Source of the DNA: Prevotella denticola
GTDB lineage: Bacteria > Bacteroidota > Bacteroidia > Bacteroidales > Bacteroidaceae
Assembly: GCF_900454835.1 (NCBI RefSeq)
Contig: NZ_UGTM01000002.1
Coordinates: forward strand, 1 to 64,000
Length of the DNA: 64,000 nucleotides
Direction: 5' to 3'
The stretch's first letter is position 1. Each line of letters opens with the position of its first letter. Made by a program: the position numbers and the translations under genes. The notes under the pieces were generated by a model, which saw only the letters and a program-made list of their open reading frames with translations, had not been told where the DNA came from and searched no databases. Shown here one piece after another: positions 35,757-43,934 of this stretch.

Positions 35757-35802
35757 AACAATATAATATTATAATACCTATACGTTACGGTAAATAGAAA
35801 AA

Positions 35803-36948
35803 ATGAAAGCAAGAGTTATAGCATATTATTTACCACAATTCCATCCTATTCCTGAGAATGATGAGGCATGGGGGAAAGGTTTTACTGAATGGACGAATGT
35901 CGCAAGTGCTAAACCTCAGTTCAAGGGTCATTACCAACCAAGAATACCTGCTGATTTGGGATTTTACGATTTGCGCCTCTCTGAAGTAAGAGAACAGCAA
36001 GCACGAATGGCGAAAGAAGCTGGGATAGAGGGATTTTGCTATTGGCATTACTGGTTGGGAAATAATAAGAGACTATTGGAGCGACCTTTCCAGGAAGTTT
36101 TAAACTCTGGCAAACCAGACTTTCCTTTCTGCTTATCATGGGCAAACCATGACTGGACGACAAAGACATGGAAAAATAAGGGTAAACCTGCAATGATAGC
36201 CAAACAACTATATCCAGGTGAAGAAGATTATAGACAACACTTCTACACTGTATTGCCTGCTTTTAAAGACCATCGATACATCACAGTTGATGGAAAACCT
36301 TTATTCGCAATATTCGACCCTTATTCATTTAAAGATATAAGAAACTTTATTGAAGTGTGGAGAGACTTAGCAAAAGAAAATGGGTTAAAAGGAATTCATT
36401 TTATAGCTATATGCAACAACACCTCAACAATGAAAAGGCTTGCAGATGGAAGTATAAAAAGAGTTCTGCCAAATACTAAAAGCAGTGCCGAAGTGTATAA
36501 AGAAATGCTTTCATTAGGTTTTGATGGATTAAATTCTTTTGGGAAATCACGAGGTGAGATGCTTGCCTTAGGTAGAATTAGACGAACAGTACGATTCCTT
36601 TTACAAAAAAATATATCTTGGTTTCCCTCACTTAAGTATGATTATGCAAAAGTAACAAAACATTTCTTCTCTCCCGAAGACAGATGGGATAACGTATACC
36701 CCACTATTATGCCACAATGGGACAGAACTCCGAGAGCAGGAAAGCATGAAGGAATCTACATCAATTCAACCCCTGAAAACTTTAAGAAGCATATAGAAGA
36801 GGCATTAGAAGTAATAAAAGAAAAACCAAAAGAACATAAGATACTATTTCTCCGTTCATGGAACGAATGGGGAGAAGGCAATTATGTGGAGCCTGATCTA
36901 AAATATGGTCACAAGTTCCTCGAAACAATCAAGGCATCTGTATTTTAA
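35803..36948 (+). CDS. WbsX-like protein (GH99-like glycan enzyme)
   Basis: A 381-residue protein with the WbsX/GH99-like fold. Its N-terminus AYYLPQFHPIPENDEAWGKG and the following EGFCYWHYWLGNNKRLL and LSWANHDWT motifs are hallmarks, as is LRSWNEWGEG near the end. Family members in O-antigen loci are annotated as glycosyltransferases, though the fold resembles endo-mannosidase-type hydrolases, so the reaction is uncertain. The gene is AT-rich like its neighbours. Confidence 0.9.
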   Translation: MKARVIAYYLPQFHPIPENDEAWGKGFTEWTNVASAKPQFKGHYQPRIPADLGFYDLRLSEVREQQARMAKEAGIEGFCYWHYWLGNNKRLLERPFQEVLNSGKPDFPFCLSWANHDWTTKTWKNKGKPAMIAKQLYPGEEDYRQHFYTVLPAFKDHRYITVDGKPLFAIFDPYSFKDIRNFIEVWRDLAKENGLKGIHFIAICNNTSTMKRLADGSIKRVLPNTKSSAEVYKEMLSLGFDGLNSFGKSRGEMLALGRIRRTVRFLLQKNISWFPSLKYDYAKVTKHFFSPEDRWDNVYPTIMPQWDRTPRAGKHEGIYINSTPENFKKHIEEALEVIKEKPKEHKILFLRSWNEWGEGNYVEPDLKYGHKFLETIKASVF

Positions 36949-36967
36949 TAAATAATCGAAACAACAC

Positions 36968-37894
36968 ATGTATAATATTCCTATTTTATTCATAATATTT
37001 CGACGCAAAGACATTGCGCTAAAAAGTTTTGAGCGAATAAAACAAGTAAAGCCAGCAAAACTATACATTGCTTGCGATGGTGCGCGTGAAAATATAAAAG
37101 GCGAAGCTGAATTGGTAAAAGAAACTCAAGAATCTATTCTTCAACAAATAGATTGGGAATGCGAAGTAAAAACACTATTTAGAACAAAGAATCTAGGTTG
37201 CTGCATGGGTGTATATACAGCTATCAATTGGTTATTTGAAAACGAAGAGAAAGGGATTATAATAGAAGATGACTGTGTCCTCCAACAATCTTTTTTCCCT
37301 TTTGCAGCAGAACTATTAGATAGATATGAAAAAGATGAACGTGTTGCGATGATTGATGCTGCAAATTATATTAAAAATGTTATTATCCCTGACTCATATG
37401 GCTTTAGCAGATTCAAATCAACGAATGGCTGGGCAACCTGGAAACGTGCATGGAAAAATATGGATTTAAACATGAATTGGAAAAATACTCTTTATTTTAA
37501 ATCCATCATTAAAAATAACGGATATGATGGGAAAGATATACACTACTGGAAATATCGTATAAAGGCTATTGAACATAACTATGTAAGCGCATGGGATTGG
37601 CAGTGGTATTTTACGATGGCAGCCCATAATCAATTAGGAATATATCCAAAAACAAGTCTTATTAGTAATATTGGATTTGGAGAAGATGCCACCCACACTA
37701 CAGGATCTACAATTCCAAGCCGATACAAAGCAAATGAAGAAATAGTATTTCCCCTACAACACCCTAAATATGTTGTACCTTACGAAGACTTTGAACAAGG
37801 CTTTTACAAGAGCAACAATACGTTTAGAAACACTATACTACAACTCATTCCATTCAGTCTAAAAACAATACTAAAGAAATGGATCAGAGGATAA
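36968..37894 (+). CDS. Glycosyltransferase, GT-A fold
   Basis: A 308-residue protein with a nucleotide-diphospho-sugar transferase core: PILFIIFRRKD start, acidic motif IIIEDDCVLQ around 100 as the likely metal/nucleotide site, and ATWKRAWKNMD and DWQWYFTM in the C-terminal part. It resembles haemolysin-like or FkbM-unrelated glycosyltransferases of capsule loci and may use a nucleotide sugar to extend the repeat unit. Donor and acceptor cannot be read. It lies 20 bases after the WbsX-like gene. Confidence 0.8.
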   Translation: MYNIPILFIIFRRKDIALKSFERIKQVKPAKLYIACDGARENIKGEAELVKETQESILQQIDWECEVKTLFRTKNLGCCMGVYTAINWLFENEEKGIIIEDDCVLQQSFFPFAAELLDRYEKDERVAMIDAANYIKNVIIPDSYGFSRFKSTNGWATWKRAWKNMDLNMNWKNTLYFKSIIKNNGYDGKDIHYWKYRIKAIEHNYVSAWDWQWYFTMAAHNQLGIYPKTSLISNIGFGEDATHTTGSTIPSRYKANEEIVFPLQHPKYVVPYEDFEQGFYKSNNTFRNTILQLIPFSLKTILKKWIRG

Positions 37895-37917
37895 AATACT
37901 AATAACAGAAATTAAAT

Positions 37918-38619
37918 ATGAAATTAAATATTCCTACATCAAAAGGTAATTATTCTTATCGCTTTGTGCCCATCTATCCAGGCATAAAGCCTATTAACAA
38001 AGAAAGGGCGAAAGAAAATCTTTCTTTGTTAAAACACATATGCAATACGCACAACTTAGAATTTATTCTTTTCTTTGGTACACTCTTAGGAGCAGTGAGA
38101 GAACATGATTTTATTTCTCATGATGAAGATATTGATATCGTACTTCCAATTACAGACTTAGAACGTTTTAAAGACATACTTTTCATATTGAGAGAAAATG
38201 GTTTTGAAGTCGTGCGTTTTGAGAGGAGAGGATTTATGTCAATAATGCGTAAAGGAGAATATATTGATATCTATTTTTTTACGCCCTATGCAAAAGACAG
38301 AAGATTAGCTACTTGTATATGTGAACTTTGCGAAGTAAAATATATAAACAATACGACTCAAATAGAATTCCAAGGAGAATATTATACTGTACCGAAAGAA
38401 AGTGAGGCTTTATTAAACTTCCTTTATGGAAAGGATTGGCGCACCCCTATCCCCATGTTTAATTTTAAAATGAGCAAGACAGACAGAACAAAAGCCTTTC
38501 TTATACAATATATCAAGGCATTACTGCCACATACGATGACAGAATTCATTCAAGACATTAAAAGTAGAAAAAGAATAAATTTCTTTAAACAAAAAGCATA
38601 CACTATACTAAACAAATAA
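37918..38619 (+). CDS. LicD family phosphotransferase
   Basis: A 233-residue LicD-type protein, the family that attaches phosphocholine or similar phospho-amino-alcohols to surface glycans. The nucleotidyltransferase-like core reads FFGTLLGAVREHDFISHDEDIDIVLP (about 44-70), with the acidic DEDID triad, and a conserved aromatic/acidic patch EYIDIYFF later. It directly precedes, with a 12-base gap, a gene encoding a nucleotidyltransferase-PLP enzyme that could make its CDP-activated donor. Confidence 0.88.
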   Translation: MKLNIPTSKGNYSYRFVPIYPGIKPINKERAKENLSLLKHICNTHNLEFILFFGTLLGAVREHDFISHDEDIDIVLPITDLERFKDILFILRENGFEVVRFERRGFMSIMRKGEYIDIYFFTPYAKDRRLATCICELCEVKYINNTTQIEFQGEYYTVPKESEALLNFLYGKDWRTPIPMFNFKMSKTDRTKAFLIQYIKALLPHTMTEFIQDIKSRKRINFFKQKAYTILNK

Positions 38620-38631
38620 TCATATTGAAAT

Positions 38632-40443
38632 ATGCAAGCAATCATATTAGCTGCTGGAATGGGTAGGCGACTTGGAGAATACACAAAGGACAATACGAAA
38701 TGTATGCTGTCCGTAAATGGTATCAAACTGATTGACAGAACTTTAACAATGCTCTCCCATCTGGAGATTAAACGTGTTATCATTGTAGTCGGCTACCAAG
38801 GGCAGAATCTTATTGCCCACATAGGACAGCGCTATAATGACAAATTAAAAATAGAATTCATCGACAATCCAGTCTACGAAAAGACGAACAATATTTATTC
38901 TCTTGCACTTACTCAAGACAGAATATCTGAAGATGATACGATTCTATTGGAATCAGACCTCATCTACGAGGAAAGTTTATTGCAAATGATCATAGATAAT
39001 CCTTTCCCTAATCTTGCCCTTGTCGCAAAATGGGAATCTTGGATGGATGGAACTGTCGTCCGCATAGATGACGAAAACAATATTATAAACTTTATTCCGA
39101 AAAAAGCCTTCAACTACAAGGAGTCAGACCAGTATTACAAAACTGTAAACATTTATAAGTTCAGCAAAGATTTTTCCACACATAGGTTTCTTCCTTTCCT
39201 CAAAGCCTACTGCGAAGCTATAGGAAACAATGAATACTATGAACAAGTACTACGTATCATCACTTTCCTTGACAGTTCAGACTTCAAGGCATTACCAATC
39301 GGAGACAGAAAGTGGTATGAAATTGATGACATACAGGATCTTGATATTGCAGAAACAATCTTTGCCCCAAAAGAAAAAAGCCTATCCCGATATGAGATGC
39401 GTTACGGAGGTTATTGGAGATTCCCTAAATTATTAGATTTCTGCTATTTAGTTAACCCTTTCTTCCCTCCACAACGAATGAAGGACGAGTTACGTGCCAA
39501 TTTTGACACTCTACTGACAGAGTATCCATCGGGAATGTATGTTAACTCTCTGTTAGCAGGTAAATATTTGGGAATTCGTCAGAATTATATAGTTGTAGGA
39601 AATGGTGCAGCAGAATTAATCAAAAGTTTGATGGGGATGATAAATGAGAAAATTGGAGTTGTCTACCCGACTTTCATGGAATACCCTAATAGAAAGAATA
39701 AAGATGATATAATTGCATATCTTCCTCAGAACATGGACATGTCATACAATATAAATGACTTGATGGCTTTCTTTGCACATAAGGAAATAAGCACTCTGCT
39801 TATAATCAACCCAGATAATCCTTCTGGTAACTTTATACCGGCCAGCGATATAGTCAATCTTATCCAATGGGGAAAAGAAAAAGGCATACGGATTATAATA
39901 GATGAATCTTTCGTAGATTTTACTGATGATTATTCTCATAACAGCCTTTGCCATGATGAAATATTAAAATCTAACCCTAACCTTATAGTCATAAAGAGCA
40001 TTTCAAAGAGTTATGGCGTACCTGGACTACGTCTTGGAATCATGGCCTCTTCAGATTCCGACCTAATAGATGCTGTCAAAAAAGATGTAGCAATATGGAA
40101 TATTAATTCTTTTGCAGAATTTTACATGCAAATCTTTGGTAAATATACCAAAGATTACCAACATGCTTGTGAGAAGTTCATCATAGAGCGTCGACGTTTT
40201 AAAAGATTATTGGATCAGATACCTTTCATATATGTTATCCCATCACAGGCCAATTATTTCTTAACTGAAATTACAAGTCGGTTCACATCAAAGCAGCTAA
40301 CTCAGAAACTACTTAATGAATATAATATTCTCATTAAAGACTGTGACAACAAAGATGGATTAAAAGGGAAAAACTATATACGCATTGCCATCCGAACTAA
40401 AGAGGATAATGACAGGTTAGTTACCGCACTCAAAAGTATTTAG
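38632..40443 (+). CDS. Nucleotidyltransferase fused to fold-type I PLP enzyme
   Basis: One 603-residue chain with two enzymes. Residues 1 to about 245 are a sugar/choline-type nucleotidyltransferase: ILAAGMGRRLGEY at 4-16, GYQGQN, LLESDLIYEE with metal-site acids. Residues about 260-603 are a class I/II PLP enzyme: NPDNPSGN, DESFVDF and SISKSYGVPGLRLG with the Schiff-base lysine at K459. The second half resembles HisC and CobD (threonine/serine phosphate decarboxylase). With LicD upstream, a pathway amino acid phosphate to amino alcohol phosphate to CDP-amino alcohol is plausible; a plain aminotransferase is the alternative. Confidence 0.85.
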   Translation: MQAIILAAGMGRRLGEYTKDNTKCMLSVNGIKLIDRTLTMLSHLEIKRVIIVVGYQGQNLIAHIGQRYNDKLKIEFIDNPVYEKTNNIYSLALTQDRISEDDTILLESDLIYEESLLQMIIDNPFPNLALVAKWESWMDGTVVRIDDENNIINFIPKKAFNYKESDQYYKTVNIYKFSKDFSTHRFLPFLKAYCEAIGNNEYYEQVLRIITFLDSSDFKALPIGDRKWYEIDDIQDLDIAETIFAPKEKSLSRYEMRYGGYWRFPKLLDFCYLVNPFFPPQRMKDELRANFDTLLTEYPSGMYVNSLLAGKYLGIRQNYIVVGNGAAELIKSLMGMINEKIGVVYPTFMEYPNRKNKDDIIAYLPQNMDMSYNINDLMAFFAHKEISTLLIINPDNPSGNFIPASDIVNLIQWGKEKGIRIIIDESFVDFTDDYSHNSLCHDEILKSNPNLIVIKSISKSYGVPGLRLGIMASSDSDLIDAVKKDVAIWNINSFAEFYMQIFGKYTKDYQHACEKFIIERRRFKRLLDQIPFIYVIPSQANYFLTEITSRFTSKQLTQKLLNEYNILIKDCDNKDGLKGKNYIRIAIRTKEDNDRLVTALKSI

Positions 40444-40524
40444 GCATTCTGTTATAAATTCGACCAACAAAATACAATAACATACTAAGGTTTCCTCATA
40501 AAAAACCTTTACCAGAGAGCATTC

Positions 40525-40613
40525 AAGTTGCTGTCACTTTTAACATTTTACATAATATCCTTATTATAAGAAGTTTACAAAGTATATTTATGTGACAGGA
40601 GTGACAGCAACTT
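40525..40613. repeat. 14-base perfect inverted repeat around a 61-base core
   Basis: AAGTTGCTGTCACT at 40525-40538 and its exact reverse complement AGTGACAGCAACTT at 40600-40613. A further TGTGACAGG lies next to the right arm. The core is AT-rich. It sits between the end of the AT-rich polysaccharide block and the reverse-strand glycosyltransferase gene, in a 286-base gap without a convincing gene. Confidence 0.85.
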
Positions 40614-40729
40614 TGAAAACAGATAATATCTTTTCAATAAACAGACATACATGGAGTCGAACAGCCAATTACCAAAAATCTGTCTATATCAAAAGGTATA
40701 ATTTGTTCAAAGTAGCAAGCAACGACTTC

Positions 40730-41488
40730 TTAGAATCTGAACTCAAAGATCTTATAAAAGTACTTGAGAGAGATTAGGAACTGATTGCTGTAGATGCCAT
40801 TCTCCCGGCACGCCCGGGTGTCTTCCTGCAAGAGGAGGCGGTGGCTACGGACACCGTTCGTACTTGCTCCGCCGTTGCGCATGGTGACAAAGTCCATCTT
40901 GAGATACTGTGCCTTTATCTTATGCACACAGAACATCCGGACGATCATCTCGAAGTCGGCACCGATCTTGTAATCAAGTTTATAGGGGCCTACCCTATCA
41001 TAGACTTCCCGGCGTACATACAGAGACGGATGGGCCGGCATAAAGCCGAAACGGACCCAGAAAGGAGAAAAAATCCTGGAAGAGTAATAGCGAGTAATCT
41101 TATCGGGTTCGCCGTCATGAATGAAATGAATATCGCCATACACCGCATCAAGATCTGTGTCGGAAAAAGGTTCTGCCAGCTTCGACACGACATCACCGGC
41201 GGTGAAATAGTCATCGGAATTGAGGATGCCGACAACATCGCCTGTCGCCATCGCAATGCCTTTGTTCATGGCATCATAGATGCCACGGTCTTTCTCCGTG
41301 ACCCATCTCACGGTATGTCGGGTTGTTGCAGCGGCATATTCACGGATCATCCCGACCGTCGAATCCGTCGACCCGCCATCGACTATAATATGCTCTATAT
41401 CGCAATAATCCTGCTGCAAGACGGAATTCAAAGTGTCCTGCAGTGTTTTCGCACTGTTATAAGTCGCCGTTATAATTGATATCTTCAT
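40730..41488 (-). CDS. Glycosyltransferase family 2
   Basis: A 252-residue GT2 glycosyltransferase. The start at 41488 gives MKISIITATYNSAKTLQDTL, the canonical N-terminus; a longer frame to 41653 would add sequence unlike the family. NSDDYF (about 90) is the likely DXD-type metal motif, with EHIIVDGGSTDST before it. It points against the rest of the locus and is markedly richer in G+C than the genes at 30.2-40.4 kb. It is the second gene of a short reverse-strand unit preceded by a 70-residue ORF. Confidence 0.88.
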   Translation of the reverse strand: MKISIITATYNSAKTLQDTLNSVLQQDYCDIEHIIVDGGSTDSTVGMIREYAAATTRHTVRWVTEKDRGIYDAMNKGIAMATGDVVGILNSDDYFTAGDVVSKLAEPFSDTDLDAVYGDIHFIHDGEPDKITRYYSSRIFSPFWVRFGFMPAHPSLYVRREVYDRVGPYKLDYKIGADFEMIVRMFCVHKIKAQYLKMDFVTMRNGGASTNGVRSHRLLLQEDTRACRENGIYSNQFLISLKYFYKIFEFRF

Positions 41489-41525
41489 TGAAAATGTATC
41501 AGACTTCTGCACCGTTGAATTGATC

Positions 41526-41735
41526 CTAATTGAAACTCCCGGCATAATAGCTGCGGGCAATGAAAGGGGACGGCTCGTAATAAGCACTGCAATTGTAATC
41601 ATCGATGATTTCGCAGATGGGATTGTTGTATACACGGAGGATTGCATGGGCATAATCTTCCCCGCTTCCTGTAATCTGTATCTTCGGCCGTTCCACCTTC
41701 ACATTGCAGCCATGATAAATCTCTGCCATATCCAT
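41526..41735 (-). CDS. Small ORF with YHG start, possible DUF3990 remnant
   Basis: The reverse-strand frame from ATG 41735 encodes about 69 residues beginning MDMAEIYHGCNVKVERPKI. The YHG-x-N pattern resembles the first residues of DUF3990-type proteins (the gene at 30411 starts MKLYHGTN), but the downstream motifs of that family are missing, so it could be an internally deleted remnant or an unrelated small protein. A reverse -7 element lies 13 bases upstream, which argues that the ORF is transcribed. I cannot assign a function. Confidence 0.4.
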   Translation of the reverse strand: MDMAEIYHGCNVKVERPKIQITGSGEDYAHAILRVYNNPICEIIDDYNCSAYYEPSPFIARSYYAGSFN

Positions 41736-41747
41736 GTTCTTTAGCCA

Positions 41748-41755
41748 CAAATTTA
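41748..41755 (-). promoter_or_regulatory. -7 element on the reverse strand
   Basis: Reverse-strand TAAATTTG followed by TG, 13 bases before the ATG at 41735. It would drive the small ORF and the GT2 gene. Confidence 0.55.
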
Positions 41756-41905
41756 CAAAAAGAAAACGAGATTCTAACCATGATAGGTAAGAAGATTTCA
41801 CAAAGCAGGTGCTTCAGAAAGTACAGCCGCACTTTTCCGACATCCAAATACAATATTATTACAAAAATTGAGTTTTGTTAAAGAAAAAGAATAGATTACC
41901 AATAT

Positions 41906-43039
41906 ATGTTGACATACATTCTGATCAGCCTGTTCGCCTTCTTGATGAGTGCAGCCTGCGGATTCATCATGATTCCACAGATACTTTCGTTCTGCAGGAA
42001 GCGGGAACTTTATGATACACCAAGTGCCCGAAAAGTACACAAGGATGCCGTACCCCGGCTGGGAGGCGTATCGTTCCTGCCCAGTATGCTTATAGCCACC
42101 ATCGTGGCATTGCTGGTCTGGTCGTACACCAGCAAGGGCAATAAGATCGCAGTCAGCCCCTGGAGCATCTTCTTCGGCGTGGGCATCACGGTCATCTACG
42201 TGACGGGACTTGTCGACGATGTCTTCGGCCTGCGGCCGAGGGTGAAGCTCATCATGCAGGTGGTCGTAGCCAGCCTCCTGCCCCTGTCCTATCTCTATGT
42301 CAACAACCTCTATGGCTTCCTGGGCATCCATGAGATTCCAATGTCTGTGGGGATGGTGCTGACGGTCGGCATCCTGGTCTTCACGATGAATGCCATCAAT
42401 CTGATTGACGGTATCGACGGCCTGTCCACCAGTCTGGTGCTCATCGCCTTGTCCGGTCTTTACTATATCTTCCTCCGTGAGCAGATAGGGGTCTACAGCA
42501 TTCTCATCGCCGGACTGATGGGGGTGCTTGTCCCATTTATCTATCATAACATCTGGGGCAATGCGGAGAAGAACCAGAAAATTTTCATGGGCGACTCAGG
42601 CAGTCTGACCCTCGGGTATATACTCGGTGTCCTGCTTGTCAAATTCTGTATGTACAATCCGCACGTAATGGTCGGTCAAAAAGATTCCATCCTGCTCTCC
42701 GTGACCCTGCTCATCGTCCCCACCTTCGATGTCTTCAGGGTCATCATCGTCCGGCTGCTGCACCACCGTCCGGTCTTTGGTGCAGACAAGAACCATATTC
42801 ACCATAAGCTGATGCGGGCAGGACTGACACAGCATCAGGCACTGCTCTGCATCATCCTGCTGTCGTTCTTCTTCATCCTCATCAATGTCTCGCTGTTCAA
42901 CCATCTGTCTGTCACATGGATCATTGCGACAGACATCCTCTTCTATGCCATTTTCCATTATGCACTCGATTTCCATATCAGAAAAAACGGCTTGCCTCCC
43001 TTTGCAGAGCAATATAAAGGTAAAAAAGTAAAAGGGTAA
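41906..43039 (+). CDS. WecA/MraY-family polyprenol-P sugar-1-P transferase
   Basis: A 377-residue multi-pass inner membrane enzyme of the MraY/WecA/TagO family that transfers a HexNAc-1-phosphate from its UDP form to undecaprenyl phosphate. Motifs: HKDAVPRLGGVSFLP (about 46-60), DDVFGLRPRVK (about 105), NAINLIDGIDGLS (about 160-172), GDSGSLTLGY (about 230) and the cytoplasmic HHKLMRAG loop near 300. About ten membrane helices are predicted. The final residues (KGKKVKG) are encoded inside an A-rich tandem repeat that continues past the stop codon. Confidence 0.93.
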   Translation: MLTYILISLFAFLMSAACGFIMIPQILSFCRKRELYDTPSARKVHKDAVPRLGGVSFLPSMLIATIVALLVWSYTSKGNKIAVSPWSIFFGVGITVIYVTGLVDDVFGLRPRVKLIMQVVVASLLPLSYLYVNNLYGFLGIHEIPMSVGMVLTVGILVFTMNAINLIDGIDGLSTSLVLIALSGLYYIFLREQIGVYSILIAGLMGVLVPFIYHNIWGNAEKNQKIFMGDSGSLTLGYILGVLLVKFCMYNPHVMVGQKDSILLSVTLLIVPTFDVFRVIIVRLLHHRPVFGADKNHIHHKLMRAGLTQHQALLCIILLSFFFILINVSLFNHLSVTWIIATDILFYAIFHYALDFHIRKNGLPPFAEQYKGKKVKG

Positions 43040-43345
43040 AAGTAAGGGTAAATAATAAAAAGGTAAACATCATTCTGTCATTCAGCCTTCCCATGCTCCA
43101 GCCACTCCTGTCACCCTGTTTTTATCAGACTACCTTTTCCACTTGTCTAACTCTCTGGCTCACCTTTCTCCTGACCTTCAGGTCTCTCTGTGTACTTTGA
43201 TTCCCATTAAAGGCTCCGTGAGCTCCGTGACTCCGTGAGAGAATACCTCTCTAAGATGGCATTTCCGTAAGGATTTATTCTCACACAGAGAGCACAGAGA
43301 ACACAGAGTTTGTTGGAAAAGTAAAAAAGTAAAAAGGTAAAACGT
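43017..43345. repeat. Direct A-rich repeats (GTAAAAA) flanking a repeat-laden spacer
   Basis: Tandem GTAAAA-type motifs at 43017-43066 and again at about 43317-43345 share GTAAAAAAGTAAAA and AGGTAAA, each followed by ATTCT. Between them lies CTCCGTGAGCTCCGTG plus CTCCGTG at about 43216-43239, and ACACAGAG/AGAACACAGAG at about 43283-43308. No intact gene is present in this 411-base gap; a 64-residue reverse frame through it is made of the repeats. Confidence 0.6.
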
Positions 43346-43450
43346 TATTCTATCTGCCAGCCCAAAAGACAAAAAGAAGACATCAAAGAGAATCTTCAGA
43401 ACCTGTCCGTAATCAACTTACATGAGGAGATACTGCCAGTCAGCATCAGC

Positions 43451-43912
43451 TTAGAACTTGTCAAAACAGAGTCTTGCACTCCCGTCATTCAGTATCATTC
43501 TCCCTTTCCTGACCTGCTCTATCCTGAACGCAGGGACAAGTGTCCTGATGCCAAAGAATGCCAATGCAGGTTCATAGGCCGAAAGCGGACGGTCGCCGTT
43601 CTCACGGTCGTACAGATAAGGGGAAGACAGGGTAAGACGGTCGCCGTCAATACTGAAGCGATAAAGATAACTGCTGTGTGTACCTTTTTTTTCCTCCAGT
43701 TCCAGGAGTCTTGCCTGGAAAGACCAGAAGACCGTCTTACTGTTCAGGTCTTCTGTCGTTCCGGCTGTCAGATTGTCAATACGCACAAGATGCCACATTC
43801 CCTCCAGTCTGCCGGCATCGTTATCCGTCTCCAACGAACATGAGGAGAAGAGAAGTGCCAGCAGCGGAAAGACGAAAGACAACACCTTTGTTCTGTTCAT
43901 TTTCTGATTCAT
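43451..43912 (-). CDS. Lipocalin-like lipoprotein
   Basis: A 153-residue lipoprotein: signal with lipobox FSSC (about 22-25), then LEGMWHLVRIDNL, a lipocalin-like opening, followed by beta strands ending SARLCFDKF. It resembles small lipocalin-like domains (DUF4847-type) of Bacteroidota; ligand unknown. The ATG is 22 bases after the stop of the Wzi-like gene upstream, so both are probably one transcript, linking it to capsule or envelope biology. Confidence 0.75.
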   Translation of the reverse strand: MNQKMNRTKVLSFVFPLLALLFSSCSLETDNDAGRLEGMWHLVRIDNLTAGTTEDLNSKTVFWSFQARLLELEEKKGTHSSYLYRFSIDGDRLTLSSPYLYDRENGDRPLSAYEPALAFFGIRTLVPAFRIEQVRKGRMILNDGSARLCFDKF

Positions 43913-43934
43913 ATCCTATAATAATTATAGTAGG

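Noticed and set aside
40592..40777. A 61-codon frame starting in the inverted repeat
   Set aside because: It begins inside the 14-base repeat, overlaps the end of the GT2 gene on the other strand, and shows no motif.
43178..43372. A 64-codon reverse frame through the repeat words
   Set aside because: Its sequence is only translated CTCTGTG/CACGGAG repeats; kept as part of the repeat region instead.
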